A DNA stretch of 64,000 nucleotides, taken from the NCBI GenBank assembly GCA_963785125.1, contig CAWATU010000008.1:580849-644848 (forward strand), written 5' to 3'. Below the pieces are notes generated by a model, which was given only the letters and a program-made list of their open reading frames with translations, did no database searches and was not told the DNA's origin. Made by a program: the position numbers and the translations under genes. Below are positions 18,251 through 28,460 of the stretch, piece by piece. Positions within the stretch are counted from its first letter, which is position 1. The number at the start of each line of letters is the position of its first letter. This DNA is from QHXN01 sp963785125 (GTDB lineage Bacteria; Acidobacteriota; Blastocatellia; Pyrinomonadales; Pyrinomonadaceae).

Positions 18251-20365
18251 TTAGTTGATCCGGCGGCGGAAGACGAACGTCCGCGAGACGCCGGGGCTGA
18301 CCGTGCCGGCCGCGTCCCTGAGGAACGTGGTCGCCGCGGTAACGGCACCGTTGGTGTTGCCGTCGGTGATGGTGCCGCCGTTGGAGTCGGACGGCGCAGG
18401 GGTCGTCAACTGCGTGGTGGTCGCCGCCCAGTTGTTGGGTGCGGCCGCCCCGTTCTCGCTGATGACGACGCTCGACGCGACGAGGTCAACGCAACCCGCG
18501 CCGCCGCCGCCGACCGAGATGTTCGAGTACGTGATCGTGTACTCGATGTCCGCGCCGGGGACGGGGTCGGAGGCTCCGCCCACGCCCGTCGAGTTGAAGA
18601 CCAGCGCCGACTTCACGAGCCTCAGGAAGCCCGTGTAGTAGTTGTCGCGCGTGTCGTTCGACGACGCGGGCGTCGTGCCCGAGGTCGCGCGCACGGTCAC
18701 GCCGAAGCCGCCCGCCTGCAAGACGGTCGTGCCCGCGGGCGCCGTGACGCGCACTATGACGTTGGCCGAAGCGCCGAAGGCCACGGCGAGCGTCGTGCTG
18801 CCGCCGCCCGAGAGCGTGGTGAACGACGTGCCGCCGTTCGTGCTCATCTGGACCGTGAAGCCCGCGGGCACCGTCGGCGCCGTGAAGGTGAACGTGTCGT
18901 TGGCGTTGCCCGTGTTCTGCACCGTGTTGGTGAAGTCAACGGTCGTGGCCGCGGCGAGCGTGCTCAGGTGCGACAGCCCGGCGATGGCTGCGGGGGCCAC
19001 CGACTTGTTGGTGTAGTCGTCGTTGTTGTTGGTCGGGCCGACCGCGGCGGGCGCCCCCGAGGGCCCGAGCAGAACGTTGCCGACCTGCGTGAGCAGCGTC
19101 GGGAGCTGGAAGCCCTGCGTCGCGCTCAAGGGGTCGACGCTGAAGCGCGGCTCGTTGAAGTCGGCGTTGCCGTCGCCCTTGTTGGTGACCGCGTCGCCCG
19201 ACTGGTCGGTGATCGAGGCGTTGACGTTGTTGCGGCCGAACGCGTCGCCGATCTCGTAGAGCGGCAGGCTCGCGTTGATGCCCGTGTTGACCGTCACGAC
19301 CATCTGCATGTTCGCGACGGAGGCCCCGGTCGCGAGCGACGCGCCGACGTTGTAGGCGATGCGCGTCACGGTGCCCGGGGGCGGCGCGACGGTCGTCCAC
19401 GTGGCGCCCGTCACGGGGTCGGTCGTCAGGGCCGAGGTCGAGTAGAGGACGGTCACGCCCGCGGGCGGCGTCACCGACGCGAAGGTGGTGCGGCTGGGGA
19501 CGGGCGCGATGACGAAGACGCCCGTCTGCGAGCCGGCCGGCGCGTTCGTCAGCGTGCGCGACGAGACGGTGCGCGCGCCCACGTTGTCGAGCGACCACGT
19601 GTAGGTGACGTTCGAGCCGAGCGCGACGGGGCCGGCCGGGGCCGAAAGGTTCAGGCGGAGCTGCGCGTCGTTCTCGACCGAGGTCGTGATGCTGCCGACG
19701 GCCTCACTCTCGCTGCCCGTCAGCGTGACGCTGGGCGGCACCGACGTGCGGACTTCCGCCGCCGACCCGTTCGAGGCGACGTTATCGCCCGACGCGTCGC
19801 CGAGCGTGACGCTGATATTGGAGCCCGCCGCCGCGCCGGCGTTTACGGTCACGCGCACGACGACCTGGAAGGAGGCGTTGCGCGCAAGGTACGGCGAGCC
19901 GGGGTAGACGACCGGAGCGCCGTTGCCGAGGATGTCGGTGTCGCCGGCGCCGAGGCCGTTGCCGGTCACGTCGATGACGGCCTGCGTGACGGTGATGGGG
20001 CCGCTCGTGACGATGCCTGCGCCGAGCGCGGGGAAGCGCACCTGCGTCGGGAAGTTGCCCGAGTTGGTGACGGTGAACGTGAAGTCCACGCTCGTCTGGC
20101 CCGCGACGACCGTCGGCACCGAGCCGCCGTCGGGCGTGATGACGAGGCCCGCGACGTTGGCGACCGTGACGGTCACGGTGTTCGAGTTGACCGAGTAGCT
20201 GTTGGTGCCGTCGGAGTAGGTGGCCGACGCCTGGTTCGAGATGGTCGTGCCGCCCGAGGTGGCCTGGCCCAGCGCGGGCGCGGCCATCAGGCACAGCGCG
20301 GCGAGGGCCAGCAGCACACCGGGGAGTGCGCGCAGGCGTGTGGGGGATGTGTTTCTCGTTTTCAT
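18251..20365 (-). CDS. Exported DUF11-type repeat protein
   Basis: A 704-residue protein with a clear signal peptide (hydrophobic residues ~15-32, cleavage near ALGQA). It opens with GTTISNQASATYSDGT, the same start used by the 1892-residue neighbour (VVISNRAEATYADETG), so the two share a mature N-terminal module. Later segments contain further DUF11-like strands (FTFTVTNSGNFPTQ, FTNTVQNTGNANDTFTF, DIEYTITYSNIS). No transmembrane or barrel segment is visible at the C-terminus. GGAAGGAAC precedes the ATG. The gene lies between two other family members on the same strand with short gaps and is probably part of the same transcription unit. Confidence 0.78.
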   Translation of the reverse strand: MKTRNTSPTRLRALPGVLLALAALCLMAAPALGQATSGGTTISNQASATYSDGTNSYSVNSNTVTVTVANVAGLVITPDGGSVPTVVAGQTSVDFTFTVTNSGNFPTQVRFPALGAGIVTSGPITVTQAVIDVTGNGLGAGDTDILGNGAPVVYPGSPYLARNASFQVVVRVTVNAGAAAGSNISVTLGDASGDNVASNGSAAEVRTSVPPSVTLTGSESEAVGSITTSVENDAQLRLNLSAPAGPVALGSNVTYTWSLDNVGARTVSSRTLTNAPAGSQTGVFVIAPVPSRTTFASVTPPAGVTVLYSTSALTTDPVTGATWTTVAPPPGTVTRIAYNVGASLATGASVANMQMVVTVNTGINASLPLYEIGDAFGRNNVNASITDQSGDAVTNKGDGNADFNEPRFSVDPLSATQGFQLPTLLTQVGNVLLGPSGAPAAVGPTNNNDDYTNKSVAPAAIAGLSHLSTLAAATTVDFTNTVQNTGNANDTFTFTAPTVPAGFTVQMSTNGGTSFTTLSGGGSTTLAVAFGASANVIVRVTAPAGTTVLQAGGFGVTVRATSGTTPASSNDTRDNYYTGFLRLVKSALVFNSTGVGGASDPVPGADIEYTITYSNISVGGGGAGCVDLVASSVVISENGAAAPNNWAATTTQLTTPAPSDSNGGTITDGNTNGAVTAATTFLRDAAGTVSPGVSRTFVFRRRIN

Positions 20366-20482
20366 CTTCGTTGGTTCCTTCCGGTGGTCGGTGGGGGTTT
20401 CAGGCGGCCGCGCTTAGGTAAGTGCCGGAGAGGGCTTTCTAGTCCTTCCGGCCATGCGCTAAGGCCGCGCGGGTCCCTCTGG

Positions 20483-21004
20483 TCACTTGACGCGCACCTT
20501 GTATGAGGCCGACAGCTTGCCGCCGGGGGCGAACGCGTCCGACCACTCGTAGCGCACCTCCGTGTACATCGAGACGGGGGCGGGCACCCTCTTCATGGTG
20601 CCGTCCGCCTGCCGCTCCTCGACCACGGGCTGCGTCGAGAAGGTCTTGCCGCCGTCGATGGAGTAGGTGACGTTCGAGCCCGACTCGGCCGCGGCCGAGC
20701 CCGCAACGAGGGCGGTGCCTTCGGGGATGTGGCCGATGGCCTTGTAGTCGCGCGCCGCGCCCGTTCCCTCGTTCGACGAGACGATCTGCCAGTCGAGAAT
20801 TTCGCCGGGCTTGACGTGCTCGACCTTGTCGAGCGCGAGGCGGGCGCCGCCGCGCTCGACCGAGCCCGCAAGCTCGACCTTGATCTCGGGCCGCCCCGAA
20901 GCGGCCTTGAGCTGCCGCTGCGCGAACGCCGCGCCGCCGACCAGGGCGACGACGCAGAGCGCGAGCAGGGGGGCGGCAGCCCTTCTGTTCTTGAGTCTGT
21001 TCAT
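20483..21004 (-). CDS. Small exported DUF11-like protein
   Basis: A 173-residue product with a typical signal peptide (hydrophobic residues 12-27, then AFAQ). The mature part resembles a single DUF11 module: IKVELAGSVERGGARLAL, LDWQIVSSNEGTGAARDY, HIPEGTALVAGS and NVTYSIDGGKTFS. GGAGGAG lies 7 bases before the ATG. It is the first of the four surface-protein genes in transcription order. One possibility, by inference only, is a subunit or cap of the larger DUF11 fibres. Confidence 0.75.
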   Translation of the reverse strand: MNRLKNRRAAAPLLALCVVALVGGAAFAQRQLKAASGRPEIKVELAGSVERGGARLALDKVEHVKPGEILDWQIVSSNEGTGAARDYKAIGHIPEGTALVAGSAAAESGSNVTYSIDGGKTFSTQPVVEERQADGTMKRVPAPVSMYTEVRYEWSDAFAPGGKLSASYKVRVK

Positions 21005-21123
21005 TGGTTTCTCCTCCGATGATTAGTGGCTTAGGGTTGGGGCGCGAGGCTTGCGGCGTGTCGTTCGCGAAGCGGGCGCGTATTAAATAGAGAGGTGCGT
21101 CAGGGCATGAAGTAGTGAGTCCC

Positions 21124-21501
21124 TCAGGCGGGGTCGGCCATTGCCTCCTGTTTGAGCGCGCAGGCAACGGCGTACATGAAGTCGCGGACGCGGACGGGGC
21201 GCGGCAGCACCGCGGCGAGGCGCGCGTGCGTGTGCACCCGCATGATCTCGGAAGGCCGGTCGTGGAAGGCAATGAGCGAGGTCGTCGGGGCGATCTCGGC
21301 CAACGCGGCGACGGCGCCGCTGCGGCCGAAGCCGGCCATGTCCATCCCGACGGCGATGAGGTCGAAGTCGCCGCGCGCAGCCGCCCTCAACACGTCCATC
21401 GTGTGGCGACAACTTTCGGCCTCGTGGCCGGCCGCGCGCAGCGCCTTCAACAGGTGCTCGGCCGCCACACGGTCGTCGTCGCAAATCATCACGCGCGCCA
21501 T
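21124..21501 (-). CDS. Receiver-like protein lacking the phospho-acceptor Asp
   Basis: Starting at 21501 (AAAGGA ~10 bases upstream) the product is 125 residues, the size of a lone response-regulator receiver. The N-terminal acidic pocket is kept (MICDDD, Asp8-10). The phospho-acceptor position, normally F-D-L-x-x-x-D, reads FDLIAVG here, so Gly52 replaces Asp. The conserved Lys-Pro near the end reads Arg-Pro (R101). It is therefore probably a pseudo-receiver that cannot be phosphorylated in the usual way. A frame open further upstream to 21573 lacks a better ribosome site. It sits between the NtrC-type regulator and the DUF11 genes on the same strand, with a palindromic operator-like region just upstream. 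Confidence 0.7.
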   Translation of the reverse strand: MARVMICDDDRVAAEHLLKALRAAGHEAESCRHTMDVLRAAARGDFDLIAVGMDMAGFGRSGAVAALAEIAPTTSLIAFHDRPSEIMRVHTHARLAAVLPRPVRVRDFMYAVACALKQEAMADPA

Positions 21502-21607
21502 CTCTTTGATTCCTTTGCTCGAATGAAACTTTCGACGGGTCGGGCGCCCAAACACACACTTGCCCGCACACAAACCCTTAACAACCCCCGTACCGCGCGA
21601 CGAGACC

Positions 21608-21636
21608 TTGACACTAAGGGTGTCAAATATTTGACA
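21608..21636. promoter_or_regulatory. Overlapping palindromes upstream of the receiver-like gene
   Basis: TTGACAC-N5-GTGTCAA (21608-21626) shares its right half with the perfect 16-bp palindrome TGTCAAATATTTGACA (21621-21636). The pair lies 107 bases upstream of the minus-strand start at 21501. Half-site spacing and symmetry suggest a binding site for a dimeric regulator. The cognate protein is not identifiable from the window. Confidence 0.5.
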
Positions 21637-21715
21637 TGTAGGGTTTTACGGCACCGACTTGTGCAGGCGGTGAGAGGGCGAAAGAGGGCTTTCTGACAAG
21701 TGAGGCTGCAATTCT

Positions 21716-21740
21716 GTCAGTCGGACTGACGTTTTGTCAG
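21716..21740 (-). terminator. Overlapping short hairpins after the NtrC-type gene
   Basis: GTCAGTC-G-GACTGAC (21716-21730) and CTGAC-GTTTT-GTCAG (21726-21740) overlap, and the second contains the TGA stop of the regulator. There is no long T-run, so termination is possible but unproven; the two hairpins are mutually exclusive. Confidence 0.35.
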
Positions 21741-23104
21741 GCCCCGTACTCGCGGAGTTTGCGGTAGAGGGTGCGGGCGGAGATGCCGAGAACGGCGGAG
21801 GCGCGCTCGCGGTTGCCGCTCTGTTCTTCGAGGACGCGGAGGATGTGCTGGCGTTCGAGCTGGTCGAGCGTGAGGGGTGCAGAGGCAGAGGGGACGGTTG
21901 TGCCTTCGACGTTCTGCGCAGAGACGGAGGGGAGGAGTTGGTCGGCCTCGATGATGTCGAAGTCGGCGGCCGCGAGGGCGGCGGCGCGTTCGAGTGCGTT
22001 GCGCAGCTCGCGGACGTTGCCGGGCCAGTCGTAGGCGCCGAGCCGCTGACGCGCCTCAGTCGAGAGGTCGAGCGAGGGACGGTTGAAGCGCTCGCGGAAG
22101 AGCGTGAGGAAGTGTTCGGTGAGTGCGGGGATGTCCTCGCGCCGGTAGCGCAGCGGCGGCACGTGGAGCGAGATGACGTTGAGGCGGTAGAAGAGGTCGG
22201 CGCGGAAGCGGCCCGCCGTCACATCGTCGGCAAGGTTGCGGTTGGTGGCGGCGATGACGCGCACGTCTGCCTCGCGGTCGCGCGTGGAGCCGACGCGGCG
22301 GAAGCGCCCCTCTTCGAGAAAGCGCAGAAGCTTCACCTGTGTCTGCGCGGGCATCTCGCCGATCTCGTCGAGGAAGAGTGTGGAGGAGTCGGCCGCTTCG
22401 ATCAGTCCGCGCTTCGTCGAGGTGGCACCGGTGAAAGCCCCGCGCTCGTGGCCGAAGAACTCCGACTCGAAGAGCGTCTCGGGCAGCGCCGCGCAGTTGA
22501 CCGAGATCATCGGCGAGTCGGCGCGCTGGCTGCGCGCGTGCAGGAAGCGTGCGAGCACGTCCTTGCCCGTGCCCGACTCGCCGGTGATGACGACCGTCGA
22601 GTCGGCGCGCGCGGCCGTCTCCGCCAGCGCGACTAATCCCTCGATGGCCTTGCTCTTGTAGACGAGCGCGCCGGCCACGTCCTCCGAGGGCTGCCGGACA
22701 ACGTCTCTCAACGAAGCGTTCTGCCGGACGAGTCTTCGCTTCTCGTCGGCCTTGCGGATGACGGCCTCGATCTCGTCGAGCGTCGCGGGCTTCGTCAGGT
22801 AGTCGTAGGCGCCGAGCCGCATCGCCTCGATGCCGGTGCCGAGCGAGGTGTCGGCCGTGAGCATGATGACCTCGGGTGCGTCTTCGAGCTTGCGCACCTC
22901 GCGCAGGGTGTCGAGCCCCGACAGCCCCGGCATGCGAATATCTAAGAGCACCACGTCGAAGTCATTCTTGGAGAGGGCGTCCAAAGCCTGCTCGCCCGAC
23001 GCGGCGGGCATCGAGTCGAATCCCATGCGCGCGACCTGATCGGACACGAGCTTGCGCAGCACGGTGTCGTCATCGACGACCATCACGCGAATTTTTCTGT
23101 TCAT
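21737..23104 (-). CDS. NtrC-family sigma-54-dependent response regulator
   Basis: The 455-residue protein has three domains. The receiver (1-120) has DDD at 11-13, phospho-acceptor Asp55 and TKP. The AAA+ sigma-54 interaction domain (~145-375) has Walker A GESGTGKD at 175-182, the sigma-54 loop GAFTGA at 222-227, Walker B TLFLDEIGE and the RVIAATNR and DLFYRLNV segments. A Fis-type helix-turn-helix lies at the end (RERASAVLGISARTLYRKL). It should activate sigma-54 promoters after phosphorylation. The histidine kinase ends 99 bases upstream on the same strand and is the probable partner. The adjacent DUF11 genes are plausible targets, but no convincing -24/-12 element was found before them. 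Confidence 0.93.
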   Translation of the reverse strand: MNRKIRVMVVDDDTVLRKLVSDQVARMGFDSMPAASGEQALDALSKNDFDVVLLDIRMPGLSGLDTLREVRKLEDAPEVIMLTADTSLGTGIEAMRLGAYDYLTKPATLDEIEAVIRKADEKRRLVRQNASLRDVVRQPSEDVAGALVYKSKAIEGLVALAETAARADSTVVITGESGTGKDVLARFLHARSQRADSPMISVNCAALPETLFESEFFGHERGAFTGATSTKRGLIEAADSSTLFLDEIGEMPAQTQVKLLRFLEEGRFRRVGSTRDREADVRVIAATNRNLADDVTAGRFRADLFYRLNVISLHVPPLRYRREDIPALTEHFLTLFRERFNRPSLDLSTEARQRLGAYDWPGNVRELRNALERAAALAAADFDIIEADQLLPSVSAQNVEGTTVPSASAPLTLDQLERQHILRVLEEQSGNRERASAVLGISARTLYRKLREYGA

Positions 23105-23203
23105 AAGGACAGTGATAAGTGACGTGTGACAAGTACAAAGCAGGCAGAAGTTGGTCGGGAGCGCATCTTAACATTTCCGGTGCGCCGCGTGTCCACTAAG
23201 TTC

Positions 23204-24811
23204 TCACTGTTTTTCGGGAGTCCGCCTCGGGAGCCAGAGGCGGAAGCGGCTGCCCTTCCCGGGTTTGGACTCGACGGTCAGCGCGCCGCCGAGAGCTTCG
23301 GCCAGCGTGAGCGAGATGGCGAGTCCGAGCCCGGAGCCGCGGCCCGGGTCTTTGGTGGTGAAGAACGGGTCGAAGACGCGCACCAGAGTCTCGGGCGCGA
23401 TGCCGGGGCCGGTGTCGGCGACCTCGACGCGCACGCGCTCGCCGTCGAGCAGCGTGGAGACATGGACAACGCCGCCCTCGCCCGCCGCGTCGAGCGCGTT
23501 GGCGAGCAGGTTATCTAAGACCTGTCGCACCATCGCCTCGTCGGTGGCGACCTCGCCTACGAGCGGGTCGGCCTCGACCTCGACGCTGACGTTCCCTTCC
23601 TCACTCCCCCGCCGCACGAAGAGCTGCGCGGCCTGCGTGACGACGCGGTTGAGATCGACGGAGTCGCGGCGCGCGCGCTTCTGGCGCGAGAGGTCGAGCA
23701 GGCCGCGCGTGATCTGCTTGCAGCGCAACGCCTGACGGACGATCTCTTCGAGGTAGTAGTCCCACTGCCTCTCAGAGGCGGCGCTCGCCGTCGCGGGGTC
23801 GGACTTGATGTCGCGTAGCGTCGCCTCGGCGCAGGTGGTGATGGCGGCGAGCGGGTTGTTGATCTCGTGCGCGACGCCCGCGGCCAACTGCCCGATGGTC
23901 GCCAGACGACGCGAGCGCGCGAGCTGCTCCTGCACCTCCGCCAGCGTCGTGATGTCGCTCCACGTAATCACGCTCCAAGTGGAAGGAGTCTGGAAGCCGG
24001 GCTGTTGAGAGTCGTCCTGTATTGACTCCAGACTTGAGAGCGGCGCGACGGAGACGAGGTGGCGGCGGCCGTCCTCGGCCTGTAGCTCGAAGGAGCTGGT
24101 CGTGCGGGGCGTGCCCGGCCGCATGTGGTAGGCGGCGGCGCGCTCGCCGAACAGACGCGCGAACGCCTCGGCGCAGGACATGCCGACCACGTCGGAGGGG
24201 TGGAGGCCCATCGCCTCGGCCGCGGCCATGTTGCAGCGTACGACGCGCATCCGGTCGTCGTGGACGATGATGCCGTCGGGGATGGCGTCGAAGGTCTGCT
24301 CCCAGACGCGCTTGGCGGTGCCGAGCGTGTCGAGCAGACGCGCGTTGTCGAGCGCGAGCGCGGCCATGTCGGCGAGTCCTTCCAACTGCTGCCGCTCCTC
24401 GGCGGTGAAGCGGTGATGCTCGCGGTAGCCGACGGCGAGGATGCCGAGGCTCTCGCCGCGCGCGCGCAGACGCGCAATCGCGATGTCGCGCACGCCCTCG
24501 GCGCTGTGCAGTGGGAACTCGCTGCGGGGCAGGTCGCCGGTCAGCCCGTGCACCTCGAAGATCGGCTCGTCCGACTCCTGGTCGAAGGCGGCGGCGCGTT
24601 CGGCGAGCGCGCCGCGCACGGGGATGACGAGTTCCTGGCCGTCCCAGGCGTGGCGGAAGCCGCTCGTCGCCAGCCAGGTGATGCTGCGCTCGGCGTCGGA
24701 AAAGCTGGCGATGCTGGCCGTGTCGGCGTGCAGAATGCGCCTGACGGTCTCGACCACCGTGTCGAGCGTGGCCGCGCCCTCCGCGCGCCTGCTGTCTCTG
24801 CTCTCTGCCAT
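23204..24811 (-). CDS. GAF-PAS sensor histidine kinase, partner of the NtrC-type regulator
   Basis: A 535-residue soluble kinase with no membrane segment. A GAF domain spans ~15-160 and a PAS domain ~168-300 (FDAIPDGIIVHDDRMRVVRC). The HisKA domain has the H-box AAGVAHEINNPLAAI with His315, followed by an HATPase with N-box DNLLANALDAA and G-boxes VADTGPGI and GSGLGLAI. The domain order is like NtrB/AtoS-type kinases that pair with sigma-54 activators, and the gene precedes one in the same direction. The input signal is therefore cytoplasmic and probably a small ligand or redox cue; this is inferred from GAF/PAS content alone. Confidence 0.92.
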   Translation of the reverse strand: MAESRDSRRAEGAATLDTVVETVRRILHADTASIASFSDAERSITWLATSGFRHAWDGQELVIPVRGALAERAAAFDQESDEPIFEVHGLTGDLPRSEFPLHSAEGVRDIAIARLRARGESLGILAVGYREHHRFTAEERQQLEGLADMAALALDNARLLDTLGTAKRVWEQTFDAIPDGIIVHDDRMRVVRCNMAAAEAMGLHPSDVVGMSCAEAFARLFGERAAAYHMRPGTPRTTSSFELQAEDGRRHLVSVAPLSSLESIQDDSQQPGFQTPSTWSVITWSDITTLAEVQEQLARSRRLATIGQLAAGVAHEINNPLAAITTCAEATLRDIKSDPATASAASERQWDYYLEEIVRQALRCKQITRGLLDLSRQKRARRDSVDLNRVVTQAAQLFVRRGSEEGNVSVEVEADPLVGEVATDEAMVRQVLDNLLANALDAAGEGGVVHVSTLLDGERVRVEVADTGPGIAPETLVRVFDPFFTTKDPGRGSGLGLAISLTLAEALGGALTVESKPGKGSRFRLWLPRRTPEKQ

Positions 24812-25097
24812 CTCGCCCTTATCTTGCCAGAATCGGCCGCTGCTGTCCCTTATATACGCTCCCCGTGGCCGTCCGGTTACAAAGCCTTGCGGCGCCGGGA
24901 CGGGCCGCGTCGTAATTTTCTTTCACCTGATGCAGGCGCCCCGCCCGCCCGAAGCGACGTTTGACGCACAAACCCGCTGTTTTCCTGAGAAAGACCGACG
25001 GCACGCACCTTGCCCAGACGGGAGCGTGGGCGGTGAAGTTATGAACGTCGAAAACCAACTAACGCAGAGCGAGAAGGATGCAAGGAGGTTATTAGTC

Positions 25098-25649
25098 ATG
25101 AAGAGAGTTGTGGAAGTTTTGGGCTGGCTTACGGCGGTCGCCCTCTTCGCGTTCGCCAGCCACGCGGTCTTCGCCGCGGGGCAGACCGGGAGCGGCGGCG
25201 CGCAGGACGACTCGAACGCGCGGCGCGAGCGCACGCGCACGGCGCGGAGTCGCGAAGAGATGAGCCCGGGCTCGCTCGTCCGCCGGGCGCGCACCGTCTA
25301 CGTCGTGGAGAACCGGCACGTCGAGAAGAAGTACCTCGAATACAAGCTCGGCAAGTACGACGAACTGCGCGACTGGGGCCTGATGCTCGTCGCCGACCCG
25401 GCCGCCGCTGACCTCGTCATTACCATCGACAAGACGGCGCTCAACTACATCTTCACGCTGACCGACCGGCGCACCTCCGTCATCGTCACCACCGGCAAGT
25501 GCGTCGCCGTCAACGGCCGCCTCGCCGCCGAGTATCTCGGCAAAGAGATCGTCAAGAAGATTAAGGACGTGCGCGCCTCCGGCGACGGCGGACGCCGCCG
25601 CAACCGCGACGACTCGGACGAAGACGACGAGTGGAGCGAGTCGAACTAA
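25098..25649 (+). CDS. Exported protein of unknown function with acidic/basic tail
   Basis: The product is 183 residues from the ATG at 25098, chosen because AAGGAGG lies 9 bases upstream; an open frame extends further 5' without support. A signal peptide (hydrophobic residues ~9-24, cleavage near FAAGQ) is followed by a basic stretch. A compact domain then has LVADPAAADLVITIDKT and a strand-rich ITLTDRRTSVIVTTGKC-type segment (exact start FTLTDRR). The end is a highly charged Arg/Asp/Glu tail (RDDSDEDDEWSESN). It has no recognised family; the central fold resembles small DUF-type 'conserved hypothetical secreted' proteins that sit near outer-membrane genes. The gene is divergent from the sensor kinase and 40 bases before an outer-membrane barrel gene. 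Confidence 0.7.
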   Translation: MKRVVEVLGWLTAVALFAFASHAVFAAGQTGSGGAQDDSNARRERTRTARSREEMSPGSLVRRARTVYVVENRHVEKKYLEYKLGKYDELRDWGLMLVADPAAADLVITIDKTALNYIFTLTDRRTSVIVTTGKCVAVNGRLAAEYLGKEIVKKIKDVRASGDGGRRRNRDDSDEDDEWSESN

Positions 25650-25689
25650 ACTCTCTTGCCCCGCGGGCGGAAAGGTCAGGGAGAGATTT

Positions 25690-26304
25690 ATGAGTTACAG
25701 AATTTTCTTTACGCTGCTCGTCATACTCTTCGTCGCTTCGTCTGCGGCTCAGGCGCAGACGGGCGACGGGCCGGACGTTGATGCTCACCGGGCCGAGGTC
25801 GGCGCGTTCTATACGGGCGTCAATCTTGAGGGCTTCGGCGAGACGGTCAACGGCCTCGGAGGCCGCTTCGGCTACAACTTCAACCAACACCTCGCGCTGG
25901 ACACCGAGTTCAGCTTCTTCCCCGAGACGCACTTCGGCAACAGCCAGTTCGGCCAGAAGACGCAGGCGTTCGCCGGTATCAAGGCCGGCGCGCGCTCAGG
26001 CCGCGTCGGACTCTTCGCCAAGTTGAGACCGGGCGTGATGTTCATCGGCGAAGTGACCTCGGGCTTCAACTGTAACAGCAGCGGCCTCGGCCAGACGTGC
26101 CGCCCGAGCCATAACAACTTCGCGCTCGACGCGGGCGGCGTCCTCGAACTCTATCCGTCTTCGCGTACCATCGTCCGCCTCGACGCGGGCGACACCATCG
26201 TCCGCATACGCAACGCGACGCGCGGCGTCCTCGGGAGCCCGACCGCCGTCAGCGACACCACGCACAACTTCCAGTTCAGCGTCGGCTTCGGCTACAGGTT
26301 CTAG
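25690..26304 (+). CDS. Outer-membrane beta-barrel protein (OmpA/OmpW-like porin fold)
   Basis: The product is 204 residues with a signal peptide (AAQAQ). The mature chain is built of alternating amphipathic strands (RAEVGAFYTGVNLEG, LGGRFGYNFNQHLALDTEF, TQAFAGIKAGAR, VGLFAKLRPGVMF) and ends FSVGFGYRF. The terminal aromatic residue after a strand is the BAM recognition signal of outer-membrane barrels. A disulphide is possible between the two Cys of the NCNSSGLGQTC loop. AGGGAGAG precedes the ATG. The specific pore or ligand is unknown. It is co-directional with the exported protein upstream and ends at a strong terminator. Confidence 0.82.
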   Translation: MSYRIFFTLLVILFVASSAAQAQTGDGPDVDAHRAEVGAFYTGVNLEGFGETVNGLGGRFGYNFNQHLALDTEFSFFPETHFGNSQFGQKTQAFAGIKAGARSGRVGLFAKLRPGVMFIGEVTSGFNCNSSGLGQTCRPSHNNFALDAGGVLELYPSSRTIVRLDAGDTIVRIRNATRGVLGSPTAVSDTTHNFQFSVGFGYRF

Positions 26305-26324
26305 AGACGTTCACGATTCATGAC

Positions 26325-26368
26325 GAAGAGAGGGGCGGCCACTCGTTTGAGTGGCCGCCCCTCTCTTC
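26325..26368. terminator. Bidirectional terminator between convergent genes
   Basis: A perfect 20-bp stem (26325-26344 with 26349-26368) with a 4-nt GTTT loop lies between the barrel gene (plus) and pckA (minus). It is not built of tandem words, unlike the heptamer hairpins, and is a useful contrast to them. Confidence 0.8.
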
Positions 26369-26383
26369 AACACCCTGCGGACT

Positions 26384-28009
<1,626 letters not shown>

Positions 28010-28020
28010 AAGTTCTCCTG

Positions 28021-28095
28021 GTAAATGGTGAATGGTAAATAGTGAATAGTGGGAAGACGTAAGCCACTATTCGCTATTTACCATTCACCATTCAC
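28021..28095. repeat. Heptamer hairpin element 6 (word TGGTGAA)
   Basis: Arms 28021-28052 and 28064-28095 are 32 nt each with two mismatches. The left arm steps tggtgaa, tggtaaa, tagtgaa, tagtggg. Unlike most copies it lies immediately upstream of a start codon (pckA), so it would form in the 5' leader. Confidence 0.78.
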
Positions 28096-28211
28096 TTCTT
28101 TGTTGACCTCTTGAACAAATTCGGGGCCGACGCACGACAGGAGCGCGTACCGGCGGCTTGGCGGCGGCGGCGCTCCTGTGGCGTTGACTGACTAGATTGT
28201 GGCCCCGTCGG

Positions 28212-28460
28212 CTATAACTGCTTGTCCTTCTCTCGCCGCTCCTCGACCAGCTCGCGCAGCGCGACCGCAAGGTCGCGGGCGGCACGTTCGAGACGTTCGG
28301 CGCAACCCTCAAGCTCTTCGACGCCGCCCGGGTTCGAGCGCGCGGCGACCGCCGCCAGCGCGTCGTCGGTCTGCGAGTTAAGACGTTCCGCCGCCGACTG
28401 CACCTCTTGCTCCGCGCGTGTAAGCGGCTTCGAGGGAGATGTTGAACCTTGTGTACTCAC
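28212..28460 (-). CDS. Small coiled-coil protein, possible
   Basis: An 82-residue frame from a GTG at 28460. The residues are strongly helical and charged (LTRAEQEVQSAAERLNSQ, LERAARDLAVALRELVEER), with heptad spacing of Leu/Ala consistent with a coiled coil. No strong ribosome site is visible, and the frame continues upstream in a Pro/Arg-rich shadow-like stretch, which is why the GTG was preferred. It lies on the minus strand upstream of pckA with the hairpin element between them. No family recognised; the coding call rests on composition only. Confidence 0.5.
   Translation of the reverse strand: MSTQGSTSPSKPLTRAEQEVQSAAERLNSQTDDALAAVAARSNPGGVEELEGCAERLERAARDLAVALRELVEERREKDKQL

Noticed and set aside
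20366..20482. Sigma-54 -24/-12 site before the DUF11 gene
   Set aside because: Only a weak CGGCAC was found with no proper partner; not reported as a promoter.
24441..25097. 5' extension of the exported protein at 25098
   Set aside because: It overlaps the kinase gene on the other strand and the AAGGAGG site supports the internal ATG.
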